Of a stretch of 64,000 nt of DNA, positions 47,162-56,403 are shown one piece after another (the first letter of the stretch is position 1; each line of letters opens with the position of its first letter). The stretch is taken from contig NZ_KE384432.1 in NCBI RefSeq assembly GCF_000425665.1, forward strand, positions 124,001-188,000, given 5' to 3'. The DNA comes from Gemella cuniculi DSM 15828. Its GTDB lineage: Bacteria > Bacillota > Bacilli > Staphylococcales > Gemellaceae. The notes beneath the pieces were generated by a model that worked only from the letters and a program-made list of their open reading frames with translations, was not told where the DNA came from and did no database searches. The translations under genes and the position numbers were made by a program.

Positions 47162-47212
47162 TTATTTCAATATAATATTTATATCCAAGAAAACACACCA
47201 CAATCAACACAT
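47162..47212 (-). other. Possible leader peptide in the ABC-F leader
   Basis: AAGGG stands 6-7 bases before ATG 47212. The frame reads Met-Cys, TGA, then Leu-Trp-Cys-Val-Phe-Leu-Asp and on to TAA at 47162. As written it is a two-codon peptide. Reading through the TGA would give 16-17 residues. A short uORF just upstream of an attenuator fits ribosome-mediated control, but the TGA makes the exact peptide doubtful. Confidence 0.3.
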
Positions 47213-47316
47213 AATACGCCCTTATACATAAACTTGATATTATTAGTTTAAAAATATAACATAGCATATTATTTTTATTTCAATGGCTTATCCTCTCTTT
47301 CATTACTTTCACGTTA

Positions 47317-47346
47317 AGTATATCATTTACTATTTAACAGTGTCAA
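47317..47346 (-). promoter_or_regulatory. Promoter of the ABC-F leader
   Basis: Minus-strand TTGACA (47346-47341), an 18-base spacer, TATACT (47322-47317). It gives a leader of about 300 bases before the coding region. Confidence 0.65.
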
Positions 47347-47426
47347 GAATAAAAAATTTATCAAATATACTTTACACATAAAATTCAGTCAATACTAGTT
47401 CCTATTTATATTAACAAACTATTTAC

Positions 47427-47455
47427 TTGACCAAAATATTTATTTTTCATATAAT
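47427..47455 (+). promoter_or_regulatory. Promoter of the MFS transporter gene
   Basis: TTGACC (47427-47432), a 17-base spacer, TATAAT (47450-47455), then AGGAG before ATG 47488. Confidence 0.7.
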
Positions 47456-47487
47456 CTTGTAATATACTAAATTTTTAGGAGAATAAA

Positions 47488-48636
47488 ATGAAATTAAACT
47501 CTTTAGCTAAGTTTTCTTTACTTAGCATTTCTATATTGTTAATGTCGCATTTAGCTATCTCTCCTGTCATACCTAACTTATATAATTTTTACCACAATCA
47601 AAATCCTAACATAGGTTTGGCATCTGTAGAAACTTTGGCGACAATCCCGGCAATGATGATAACAATTTTTGTTTTAATTAGCAATTTTGTTATTAAATTT
47701 ATTGGGAAAAAAAATACCGTTTTACTTGGACTTATATTAATATTTATTTTTGGATTAGTCCCTATCTTTACAACAAATTTTAAATTAGTTTTAATCAGTA
47801 GACTTTTCCTTGGGGCTGGTATAGGACTTTTTAACTCATTATCAATAAGTTTAATCAGCGATTTTTTTGACGGTGAAAGTCGTGGAACTATGATTGGAAT
47901 GCGTACTGCTTTTTTAAATATTGGTAAAGCACTAACGACATTTATATCTGGATACTTACTTATCTATGGTGTTAAATATGTATTTTTAGTCTATGCATTA
48001 GCACTTCCAATATTTTTATTATTTTTATTTTTTGTTCCAAAAGTAGAAAATCAAAATGATAAAAAAATTAGCATCAAATTCCATAAAGAAACCATTATTT
48101 TAACTCTTCTTACTTTTTTTGTAGGAATTTCTTATATGGGGGCAACGATAAAAATCCCAACACTTATTGTTGAAAAATATTTGTATCAGGCGGACATGTC
48201 AAGAAATTTACTTACAGTATTAGCAATTAGTGGAACTTTTTCAGGATTTTTATTTGGTCTATTAGTCAAAAAATTTAAAGATTTAACTTTAACTATTATG
48301 CTTAGTTTTATGGCAATAGGAAGTTTTATTTTTGCTATTACAAACAATATTTTATTATTTTTTATAGGAGCAATTCTTATTGGAATCAGTTTTGTTGGAA
48401 CAATGTCCTTTAATTTTTTCTATATTTCTAAAAAATTAGAAAATAAATTTATTAATTTTGCAACCAGCATATTGTTAGTTGGCGGAAATATAGGTGTTAT
48501 TTTAACACCAGTTATTTTAACAAAACTTCCTGAAACATTAAGTTTGGAAAAATATATCACACCATTTTATATAACTAGCATATTGATGTTTATTTGCACT
48601 TTACTTAGTTATTTCAGTTTAAGAAACAATAAATAG
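47488..48636 (+). CDS. Major facilitator superfamily transporter
   Basis: 382 residues with about twelve hydrophobic helices. The MFS loop-2/3 region is weak (FIGKKNTVLLGL), and SRLFLGAGIGLFNSLSISLISDFFDGESRGTMIGMRTA near 107 is typical of drug/metabolite exporters. It diverges from the ABC-F gene and may be a partner in drug efflux, but the substrate is not predictable. A bidirectional terminator follows. Confidence 0.85.
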   Translation: MKLNSLAKFSLLSISILLMSHLAISPVIPNLYNFYHNQNPNIGLASVETLATIPAMMITIFVLISNFVIKFIGKKNTVLLGLILIFIFGLVPIFTTNFKLVLISRLFLGAGIGLFNSLSISLISDFFDGESRGTMIGMRTAFLNIGKALTTFISGYLLIYGVKYVFLVYALALPIFLLFLFFVPKVENQNDKKISIKFHKETIILTLLTFFVGISYMGATIKIPTLIVEKYLYQADMSRNLLTVLAISGTFSGFLFGLLVKKFKDLTLTIMLSFMAIGSFIFAITNNILLFFIGAILIGISFVGTMSFNFFYISKKLENKFINFATSILLVGGNIGVILTPVILTKLPETLSLEKYITPFYITSILMFICTLLSYFSLRNNK

Positions 48637-48670
48637 ATTATATTGTTCATTAAAATAATGAGTAAATAAA

Positions 48671-48708
48671 AAGAAGAAAGCTATAATTATAGTTTTCTTC
48701 TTTTTTGT
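48671..48708. terminator. Bidirectional terminator between the MFS and aldo/keto reductase genes
   Basis: A 14-base stem with one G-T pair (48671-48684 with 48689-48702), A-rich on the left and T6 on the right. Confidence 0.8.
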
Positions 48709-48787
48709 TATTTCCAGTAATAAGTTATTATAAATAATTTAAGAGAAATAATATATATTAACTTTTAAAATTTCCCACACTCAATTT

Positions 48788-49642
48788 TTAAAATGATTTC
48801 CCTAAAAAGCTACCAAGAATTTCTACACTTACTGGAGAACGATAATCTTCGAATAAGGTTGTATCTGTATTTAAAGCTGAAATTTTGTCCATATCTTTGT
48901 CATTTAATTCAAAATCAAATATATCAAAATTTTGTTTTATGCGTGTTGGTGTAACTGATTTAGCAAGTGACACAAGTCCACGTTGTAAATGCCAACGCAG
49001 CATTACTTGTGATGTTGTTTTTCCATATTTTTCGCCTATTTCTGTTAAAACAGGATTTGTAAAAACATCAAATTTCCCAGCTGCCAAAGCTCCCCAACTT
49101 TCCGTAACTACTCCTTTACTTGTAAAATAATCTTGGTCTGTTTGTCGTTGATTAAATACATGTAATTCGATTTGATTCAAAGCAGGAGTAACTTCATTAA
49201 AAATAGAAAGATTGGCTAACTGTTCTGGTAAGAAATTAGATACGCCTATAGCTTTTATTTTTCCTTCTTTATATAATTCTTCCATTGCTCGCCACGCACC
49301 AAACACATCTCCTACTGGTTGATGCAATAAATATAAATCAACATACTCCATATCTAATTTTTTCAAAGAATCTTTAAAAGCAGATTTTGCTCCTTCATAA
49401 CTAAAATCTGAAATCCACAATTTTGTGGTAATAAAAAACTCTTCACGTGGGATTCCTGATGCTTTAATTGCTTTCCCTACTGCTTCTTCATTTCCATATA
49501 CTTGTGCAGTATCAAATAAACGATACCCTACTCGAATTGCTTCTTCAACTACTTTTTGACATTCTTCCATATCCGGAATTTGAAAAACTCCAAATCCTAC
49601 CATAGGCATTTCTATTCCATTATTAAGCATAACATATTTCAT
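48788..49642 (-). CDS. Aldo/keto reductase
   Basis: 284-residue NADPH-dependent reductase of the AKR5-like bacterial group. The catalytic tetrad is visible: Asp44, Tyr49 (LFDTAQVYGNEEAVG), Lys74 (TTKLW) and His107 (LYLLHQP). IGVSNFLPEQL near 137 and the C-terminal phosphate-binding SLAKSVTPTRIKQNF follow. The physiological substrate is open (methylglyoxal or similar carbonyls are common). Monocistronic. Confidence 0.93.
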   Translation of the reverse strand: MKYVMLNNGIEMPMVGFGVFQIPDMEECQKVVEEAIRVGYRLFDTAQVYGNEEAVGKAIKASGIPREEFFITTKLWISDFSYEGAKSAFKDSLKKLDMEYVDLYLLHQPVGDVFGAWRAMEELYKEGKIKAIGVSNFLPEQLANLSIFNEVTPALNQIELHVFNQRQTDQDYFTSKGVVTESWGALAAGKFDVFTNPVLTEIGEKYGKTTSQVMLRWHLQRGLVSLAKSVTPTRIKQNFDIFDFELNDKDMDKISALNTDTTLFEDYRSPVSVEILGSFLGKSF

Positions 49643-49845
49643 TTTCTTTATCCTTTCATATTCAAATTTATCAATTATTGTCTAGTCCACTAATGATTTC
49701 TAAAAATAGTATACTATTCTTACAAAAAAATGTACAATAGAAAATTTTCATCGTAGTATGCAATTAACACATAGCATAATATGTTCAAATTCAGAAATAT
49801 ACAATATTTTTTCACGAATTAACTTTTATAGGTTAATAAAATACA

Positions 49846-49874
49846 AAAATAGTGGCTTTGCCACTATTTTTTAT
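49846..49874 (-). terminator. Terminator after the pyruvate-kinase-like gene
   Basis: A 12-base perfect stem AAAAATAGTGGC/GCCACTATTTTT with a short loop, T/A-flanked on both sides and usable in both directions. Confidence 0.8.
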
Positions 49875-49944
49875 AATTGTAGTTGATATTTAATATTTTC
49901 AAATCACGTGTTTAAAACTTCAATTTATTTTTACTTTTGATCAT

Positions 49945-51093
49945 TTAAACTTTTCTTATATTAACAAAATCTGTTGGTGGAACGTTATCCTTTCCGAGAT
50001 CAGGTTGACCTGCCGTTATCAAAATATAATCTCCTTTATTTGCTAAACCTGAATTTTCAGCATAATTTGAAGCAAACTCTAACATTTCTTCCATTGACAA
50101 TGTCTTAGGCTCTATATAAGAAACTACCCCTCGAGTTATTGCCAACTTTCTTGCTTTCTCCTTTGTTGGAACTACCGCTAGTATTGGCACTTTTGGTCTA
50201 TATCTTGCAATAAATTTTGCAGTACTTCCCGATTTTGTATATGTTACTATATTATTTACATCAACTACATCCAATAAATATTTAGTTGAAATCGAAATAG
50301 CATGAGCAATATCCATCTTATGGTTTTTATACTCACTATCATCTTCCTCAATAATATTTTGAGTTTCTATATATGTAATTATTCTATCTATAGTTTCCAA
50401 TGCTTCCCTAGGATAACTACCTGTCGCTGTTTCTTCAATTAACATAATCGCATCAACACCATCTATAATAGCATTCGCAACATCTGATACTTCTGCACGA
50501 GTCGGTCTTGGATTATAAATCATAGAATGTAGCATCTGAGTTGTTAAAATTACTTCTTTGGTCGCATCATTAGCTTTTCTTATAATTTCTTTTTGTATAC
50601 TTGGTAAATTTTGATATGGCATCTCCATTCCAAGTTCATCACGATTTATCATTATAGAGTCAGCAAATTTAATAATCTCATCGATATTTTCATATGCTTC
50701 TTTACAATCAATTTTTACAATTAAACCAATGTTTTCTTTTCTATTTTCCTTTAATATTTCTCTAACTTTTTTTATTTCATCTAAATTACTAACAAATGGG
50801 CAAGCTATAAAATCAACATCTTGTTCACAAGCAAATTTAATATTTTCTTCTTCTATTTTTATTAATTTATATTTGCTTTGTGCATATATATGATCTAGAT
50901 CATATATAATAGCAGTATTTTTATTTAATTCTTCACGTAAAGACTTTATCTCTTCTATTCTTTTTATATTTTCCTCATTACTCCCATAATAAGTATCTAT
51001 TAAAACCGCATCAACCGCACCATTAACAATATTTTTTAAAATATTTTCTGTGCTATTTCCTAGCGTTGCTATTATTTTTACTTTTCTTGTCAT
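49945..51093 (-). CDS. Degenerate pyruvate kinase paralogue lacking the B domain
   Basis: 382 residues from ATG 51093 (AAGGTGG upstream), against 470-585 for real pyruvate kinases. Homology is clear (NPRPTRAEVSDVANAIIDGVDAIMLIEETATGSYPREALE, and C-domain TKSGSTAKFIARYRPKVPILAV). The RxNFSHG segment and the whole B domain are missing, GDLG in the Mg site reads DELG, and SGET reads IEET. The C-terminal domain is well kept. It is more likely a regulatory or otherwise non-glycolytic protein than an active pyruvate kinase; a true pyk is expected elsewhere. Confidence 0.8.
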   Translation of the reverse strand: MTRKVKIIATLGNSTENILKNIVNGAVDAVLIDTYYGSNEENIKRIEEIKSLREELNKNTAIIYDLDHIYAQSKYKLIKIEEENIKFACEQDVDFIACPFVSNLDEIKKVREILKENRKENIGLIVKIDCKEAYENIDEIIKFADSIMINRDELGMEMPYQNLPSIQKEIIRKANDATKEVILTTQMLHSMIYNPRPTRAEVSDVANAIIDGVDAIMLIEETATGSYPREALETIDRIITYIETQNIIEEDDSEYKNHKMDIAHAISISTKYLLDVVDVNNIVTYTKSGSTAKFIARYRPKVPILAVVPTKEKARKLAITRGVVSYIEPKTLSMEEMLEFASNYAENSGLANKGDYILITAGQPDLGKDNVPPTDFVNIRKV

Positions 51094-51198
51094 AAATATA
51101 TCCACCTTACGTAAAACGTTTTCTAAATAAATTATAACACATTAAATTCTAATTGACTATATTAAAAAAAATAAAGTTAATATTTTTATTTAAAATAA

Positions 51199-51238
51199 CA
51201 AAAACTAGAAATAACGATATATTTATTTCTAGTTTTTA
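51199..51238 (-). terminator. Terminator of the folB-folK-dusB operon
   Basis: A 13-base perfect stem (51200-51212 with 51225-51237) flanked by T/A runs. It lies 23 bases past the dusB stop. Confidence 0.85.
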
Positions 51239-51260
51239 ATTTGTGATTTTTATTAATGTA

Positions 51261-52259
51261 TTAAATTATTATCTCTTTTTTATTATCATTCTCTAAATAA
51301 TGTAAAAATTCACCAAATAAGTTTTCCATTTCTTCATAAGTATTAAGATAGTTTAGTTCTTTTTTCACTTTAGTACCACCTTTAATACCTTTCATGTAGT
51401 ATGCAGCATGTTTTCTCATTTCGTGAACGGCTACTTTCTCTGGTTTAATTTCCATAAGTCTTCTTAAATGCAAAAGACAAACATCTATTTTTTCTCTAGG
51501 AGTGGGCTCCTCAGATAATTCTCCGGTTTCTAAATATTTTACTGTTCTATAAAGCATCCAGGGATTTCCTAAAGCCGCTCTACCAATCATAACAGCATCA
51601 CACTTTGTATCATCTAACATTTTTTTAGCAAGTTCTGGTGTTGTTATATCACCATTCCCAATTACAGGGATTTTTAATTCTTTTTTCACATCACGAATTA
51701 TATCCCAATTAGCTTTCCCACTATACATCTGTACCTTTGTTCTTCCATGAATAGCTATTGCACTTGCTCCAGCTCTTTCAGCATTTTTCGCATTATCCAT
51801 AACATAAATATGCTCATCATCCCAACCCATTCTCATTTTTACCGTAACAGGTTTCGATACTGAATCTACTATCCTTGATATTACTTCATATACTTTATCA
51901 GGATCTAATAACAATTTACTTCCTGCATCAACTTTTGTAATTTTAGGAACAGGACATCCCATGTTTAAATCAATAATATCCGCCTCGGTATTTTTATCAA
52001 CATATTTTGCAGCCTCTACCAAACTATCAATTTCTCCACCAAATATTTGCAAACTCAAAGGACGTTCTCTTGGGTCAATATACAACATGTTCATAGTTTT
52101 TTTGTTATTAAATAAAATTGCTTTATCACTAACCATCTCTGCACATACAAGACCTGCGCCAAACTCCTTTGCAGTAAGCCTAAATGCCGCATTACAAACT
52201 CCTGCCATCGGAGCGAGTACCACTCTGTTTGGTATTTCTATTTCTCTAATTTTAAACAT
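51261..52259 (-). CDS. dusB: tRNA-dihydrouridine synthase B
   Basis: FMN enzyme reducing uridines in the tRNA D-loop, 332 residues. VLAPMAGVCNAAFR is at the N-terminus, the catalytic Cys102 is in NMGCPVPKI, VKMRMGWDDEH and IPVIGNGDI follow, then the phosphate-binding AVMIGRAALGNPW. It lies 3 bases after folK, a common folate-dus arrangement in Firmicutes. Confidence 0.95.
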   Translation of the reverse strand: MFKIREIEIPNRVVLAPMAGVCNAAFRLTAKEFGAGLVCAEMVSDKAILFNNKKTMNMLYIDPRERPLSLQIFGGEIDSLVEAAKYVDKNTEADIIDLNMGCPVPKITKVDAGSKLLLDPDKVYEVISRIVDSVSKPVTVKMRMGWDDEHIYVMDNAKNAERAGASAIAIHGRTKVQMYSGKANWDIIRDVKKELKIPVIGNGDITTPELAKKMLDDTKCDAVMIGRAALGNPWMLYRTVKYLETGELSEEPTPREKIDVCLLHLRRLMEIKPEKVAVHEMRKHAAYYMKGIKGGTKVKKELNYLNTYEEMENLFGEFLHYLENDNKKEIII

Positions 52260-52262
52260 TTT

Positions 52263-52736
52263 CTATCCTTTCACTTTATACACTTTAATTTCATCTGTAA
52301 TTTTATCTAATGATGTTTTTATACTTTTGTTATCAATAATTACATCACCAAACAATTCATATATAGGTCTCAAAACAAAATTTCTTTCGTGAAGATATTT
52401 ATGGGGAATTATTAATCTTTCATCATTAAATTTTTGATTATTATACTCAATGATGTCAATATCTATTGTCCTATTTCCCCAGTGTTCTTTTCTAACTCTA
52501 CCCAAATCTAACTCAATTTTTTGAATTGCATCCAAAAGTTCATATGCTGAAAAATTACATTTAACTTCTACACACATATTTAAAAATTTCCCATCAGCTA
52601 CTCCTCCCCAAGCATGTGTCTCATAAATACTACTCTTTTTTAAAATTTTTATCTCGCTTTTCTCCATTTGAATTAAAGCTTTTTGTAAATACTCTTCTTT
52701 AGGATCAATATTTGTTCCTAGTGCTAAAATTATCAT
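52263..52736 (-). CDS. folK: 2-amino-4-hydroxy-6-hydroxymethyldihydropteridine pyrophosphokinase
   Basis: 157-residue folate enzyme. ALGTNIDPKEEYLQKAL is at the start, SSIYETHAWGGVADGKFLNMCVEV near 37, and the HWGNRTIDIDIIEYN signature near 93, then IIPHKYLHERNFVLRPIYEL. It is one base from folB. folP and folE are not in the window. Confidence 0.96.
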   Translation of the reverse strand: MIILALGTNIDPKEEYLQKALIQMEKSEIKILKKSSIYETHAWGGVADGKFLNMCVEVKCNFSAYELLDAIQKIELDLGRVRKEHWGNRTIDIDIIEYNNQKFNDERLIIPHKYLHERNFVLRPIYELFGDVIIDNKSIKTSLDKITDEIKVYKVKG

Positions 52737-52737
52737 A

Positions 52738-53118
52738 TTATAAGTTCAAAAACTCCACACACCCAGCCTCTATCATAACTCCACACTCTTCGAAATGATA
52801 TTTTATTGGAGCTGCTGGTTTATTAATTTTTAATTTAATATATGTGATTTCTGGAAATTTATTAAAAAGATTTTTCAGAATTTCGCCTGCTAAACGTTCT
52901 AAAAGATTAAATGTACTTTGGGTTGTTACTTCAACAATAGTTTGTGTAATATCTGCATAACTGACACTATCGTTAATATTATCATTAAATAATGCCGTTT
53001 TGTATTTAACATCACATTCCACCTCAAAAATAAAATTTTGTCCTAATTTATTTTCCTCGGGAAATAATCCGTGATGAGCAAAAACTTCTATATTTTTTAC
53101 AAATAACTTTGTTATCAT
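52738..53118 (-). CDS. folB: Dihydroneopterin aldolase
   Basis: 126 residues from ATG 53118, which has AAAGGAG 7 bases upstream; an in-frame TTG at 53136 overlaps that site. Recognisable elements are VFAHHGLFPEENKLGQNFIF near 14, NDSVSYADI near 51, the central ERLAGEIL and the catalytic lysine in KLKINKPAAPI near 104. It heads the folB-folK-dusB unit. Confidence 0.95.
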   Translation of the reverse strand: MITKLFVKNIEVFAHHGLFPEENKLGQNFIFEVECDVKYKTALFNDNINDSVSYADITQTIVEVTTQSTFNLLERLAGEILKNLFNKFPEITYIKLKINKPAAPIKYHFEECGVMIEAGCVEFLNL

Positions 53119-53287
53119 CTCAAAACTCCTTTGCAACTTTCATATAACTATAAAATTTTATCATATTTTTAGTTTTTTCTCTATTATTAAGTATTATTGA
53201 TACTATTTAATTTCTATGAACATATAAAACACAAAAATATAAAACTTATCAATATCTTTTTTATGCATACTAAATTTGATAAAAAAT

Positions 53288-53328
53288 AAAGACTATAAAA
53301 TCGTTAAAAATCTTATAGTCTTTTTTAA
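53288..53328 (-). terminator. Terminator after the cell-wall nuclease gene
   Basis: An 11-base stem AAAGACTATAA/TTATAGTCTTT (53288-53298 with 53313-53323), T/A runs on both sides. Confidence 0.82.
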
Positions 53329-53343
53329 TTACTATTTAAAAAC

Positions 53344-55388
53344 TTAATTTAATTTTCTTTTTAATAAATATAATCCAATAAATGCCAAACCAAAACCAAC
53401 TAATGACAAATTATTTCGTGTTACACCTGTTTTAGCTAATATTTTTTTATTAGGTTTTGTAACCTCTTCTTTTTCTACTTGATTATTTCCTTTATCTTTA
53501 GGAACATTCTGTTTATTATTAGAATTGTGCTTTTCTTCTCTAGGATTACACTGATTTTCAGATTTTCTTTCCTTACTAAAATCTATCTGAACAATAACTG
53601 GATCATGATCTGATGCTCTTCCATGTTCTTCCATAAATGAAGCATTAATATGAACTGGAGAGAAAACAACTTTATCTTCTATATTTCTTGAAACAAGAAT
53701 ATTGTCCAGACTCTGATTACTTCCTCTATAAAAATATGAGTATCTATCTGCTGCATTATGTTTTAACATCAAATTAACAAGCTCATCTCCAACTATAGTC
53801 TTAACAGTTTCTGAAAAATCAAAATCATTAAAGTCTCCAGTCAGTACAAATTTCAGATTTGGATTTTGTTTCAAACCTTCTTTTACGAAATTATTCAAAA
53901 TTTTCGCTTCTTTCAATCTTTTTGGCAAAGTATTTTGAACTGCTGGTTGGTTCAATCCATAAATAGCATCATCTCCTAATTTTGATTTCAGATGATTAGC
54001 TATAACAACTACTCGCTCACCTTTAAATTCAAATTCCGCCGCTAAAGATTTTCTAACTTTGTCAAATGCAGGATTCGTAGGGTCTATTCTTGAAGGATTT
54101 TTTGCTAAATGTCCATTTTCAAATTTTGCTGCCTTTGTACTCCCCCAATTTCTTTTTCTATTAATTTAACTCTGTCAGGATTATACAAATAAGCCACTCT
54201 TATATTTGCACCTGGTTTTCCTCCATCTTTGCCATCAACAGGTGCTATTTCAACGTATTTATAATTTTTTCCACCTAATGATTTTATTCTATCAGCTAAT
54301 TTTTCACCACTCTTAACACCAGAAACCTCTCCATTATTTATTCCACCATTATTATCTTGAACTTCTATTAAAGTTATTATATCCGGACTATGTATCTCAT
54401 TTATAAATGATTTGGCAATCTTATCTACTTTCTCTTCTGGAGTTTCATCATGCCCACTATTATTGGCAGAAAAGTTTTCTATATTGTACGAAGCTATAGT
54501 CAATTTATCCTCTGATGGATAGATCTTAGAAATTTCTCTTCTTAACCCACCATCTGTTATTGCTGGAACTTTTATTGGATCAATTTTAAAAGTTTTATTT
54601 TTATATGTAACTACTCCTTCTATATTTTCAGTAAAATAATCTTTTGCTTTTGCTATGTATTTGTTACCTACTACTATTGGAATAGTTTCTGTATTTTGAA
54701 CTCCAGAACGCAAATTAACGCCACCAATATTGTTTAGAGGTAACCCTACATAATTTTCAGGCAAAACATATATATCCCCCTTATACTGTGGTCCTAGGAC
54801 ACGTGGTTTTTCTACAACTGTAAGCATTCCTTCTAAGCTTTCCCAGTAGTCTAAAGCTTCTGTCTCAGGATTATAACTATTAATATTATTATCCACTATA
54901 TCTTTTGGCATATTGGCCGAAATATTAACCGCTTTAGGTAGTGGTGCTTTCCCCTCTTTTTTAATTTTAGCATCAATTAATTCTGTAACAGTTAAGCTTC
55001 CTGTTGGTTCTTTAAAAGTAGAGCCAGATTTTACACTATACTCTTCCATATAGCCTTCTTTTACTGTCGCTTCTATAGATAGCTTATCACCTGATTCTAC
55101 TTTTTCTTCAGAAGCTACATATATGGCATCAGAGGTTTTTTTGTTATTATCTGGATTTGTATCTTGTACATAAAATCCTGAATTATCTTTTTTAGTAACT
55201 ACCACATTACTTAGTTTTACTCTTTTTCCTTCCAGTGGTGATCTATGCCCCTCACCTTGAATTTCTCCTATATTAGCTACTGCCTGTATATTATTTTCTG
55301 CTTTCGCAATATAGGAAATAGTTGGCATTACGCTCACTCCTCCCAATACTGCACTCGCTAAAAGCAATGGTAATTTGTACTTTTTCAC
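53344..55388 (-). pseudogene. Cell-wall-anchored extracellular nuclease (EEP family), frameshifted at a G run
   Basis: Signal peptide at residues 1-30. An OB-type domain follows (GEIQGEGHRSPLEGKRVKLSNV, GFYVQDTNPD), then the endonuclease/exonuclease/phosphatase domain (LTIASYNIENFS, IITLIEVQD, later NHLKSKLGDD, LTGDFNDF, SDHDPVIVQ). The C-terminus is a sortase-type signal LAKTG plus hydrophobic helix and KRK. The frame breaks at a G5 run (54146-54142 minus strand). A sixth G would join EKEIGG to STKAAKFENGHLAKNPSRID, restoring about 680 codons. As read, the first part ends at 54105 without the catalytic His/Asp or anchor. Confidence 0.85.
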
Positions 55389-55524
55389 AATAAATTTCTC
55401 CTTATTTTGTTTGTATTTCTATTTTACTATTTTTTCTAAATTAATACAATATTTTTTAGCAAAGGTTTACAATTTTTTCAATTAACAAATTATTCTTTGT
55501 TATTCTATAAGTAGAAAACCAAAA

Positions 55525-55563
55525 AATCTTTAGCGTAAATTATAAATTTACACTAAAGATTTA
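55525..55563 (-). terminator. Terminator after the SSB gene
   Basis: A stem of about 17 bp with one mismatch (55525-55540 with 55546-55562), followed by T6 on the minus strand. Confidence 0.85.
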
Positions 55564-55590
55564 AAAACAATCTAAATTACTTCTTCTGTC

Positions 55591-55959
55591 TTATTGACCT
55601 AAAACAAAAATATCTTCATTTTGTTTTTCTTCTTTTTTGTTACCTTTACTCAAAAATGAAACTTTATTTGCTATAATCGAAAGTTGATAATGATTTACAC
55701 CATTTTTATCTTTATAAACATTATTATTCAAACTTCCCACTACATTCAATAAGCTACCTTTATCACAATACTTGGCAGTATTTTCTGCAATTTTTCCAAA
55801 AGCTGTAAACTCTAAAAAATCCGTTTCATACTCACCATTTTTATTTTTATAATCTGATTGCACTGCTAGTGTGGCTTTTAGATAATTTCGTCCTCCTTCA
55901 CTTTCTTTTAATTCCGGTTTTTTTACCAGTCTTCCTATTAAAATTACCTGATTTAACAT
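55591..55959 (-). CDS. Single-stranded DNA-binding protein, short SsbB-like form
   Basis: 122 residues with one OB fold: MLNQVILIGRLVKKPEL at the start, RNYLKATLAVQ, ETDFLEFTAFGKIAENTAKYCDKGS near 52. The usual acidic tip ending DDLPF is absent; the protein ends NEDIFVLGQ. In size and missing tip it resembles the competence-associated SsbB of Firmicutes more than housekeeping SSB, and the rpsF-ssb-rpsR context of the latter is also missing. GGAGG precedes the ATG. Confidence 0.88.
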   Translation of the reverse strand: MLNQVILIGRLVKKPELKESEGGRNYLKATLAVQSDYKNKNGEYETDFLEFTAFGKIAENTAKYCDKGSLLNVVGSLNNNVYKDKNGVNHYQLSIIANKVSFLSKGNKKEEKQNEDIFVLGQ

Positions 55960-56062
55960 ATCTTTTCCTCCCTATAATATATATTGTAATTTAGATTGCT
56001 TATAAAAACATTCCAGAGATCCTTAATAAAATTTATCTTTATAAATTAAAGATACTCTGTAT

Positions 56063-56347
56063 TTACTTATGAATTAAAGTCACAAAAACTTCTCCGTCTT
56101 CAAGGAATTCTGCATTTATATAATTATCACCATCAAAATGTAAAACTTTTCCAGGTTCTACAACATAAGTCTCACTATCATTTAAAAAAACTTGAACTTT
56201 TCCTTTTACCACTGTAAAAACCACTAATGCCTCTGGGTGATTATGTCTTGATATTAAATCTCCCTTTTCCCCTACTTTTTTCACCAACTTAAATCTATCA
56301 TGTTTCTTCAATAAACCTGCTTCACCAAAAACTACTCCTATTTTCAT
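56063..56347 (-). CDS. Small cupin-domain protein
   Basis: 94 residues from ATG 56347, with AAAGGAG 7 bases upstream; the frame also opens at TTG 56374. A single cupin barrel: RHNHPEALVVFTVVKGKVQVFL holds motif 1 (two His and Glu), and VEPGKVLHFDGDNYINAEF near 66 corresponds to motif 2. Ligand unknown. It lies 57 bases downstream of a methyltransferase gene on the same strand. Confidence 0.8.
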   Translation of the reverse strand: MKIGVVFGEAGLLKKHDRFKLVKKVGEKGDLISRHNHPEALVVFTVVKGKVQVFLNDSETYVVEPGKVLHFDGDNYINAEFLEDGEVFVTLIHK

Positions 56348-56403
56348 TTTTATTCTCCTTTCACTCAAATACAACTATTATTTTATTAAATTGTATTCTT
56401 TTG

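Noticed and set aside
47162..47212. UGA recoded as Trp in the ABC-F leader peptide
   Set aside because: Only one short leader supports it and UGG is the Trp codon in every intact gene; kept only as a side note.
51113..51122. AAAACGTTTT palindrome upstream of the pyruvate-kinase-like gene as a CcpA (cre) site
   Set aside because: The flanking bases do not fit the cre consensus; left as an unexplained short palindrome.
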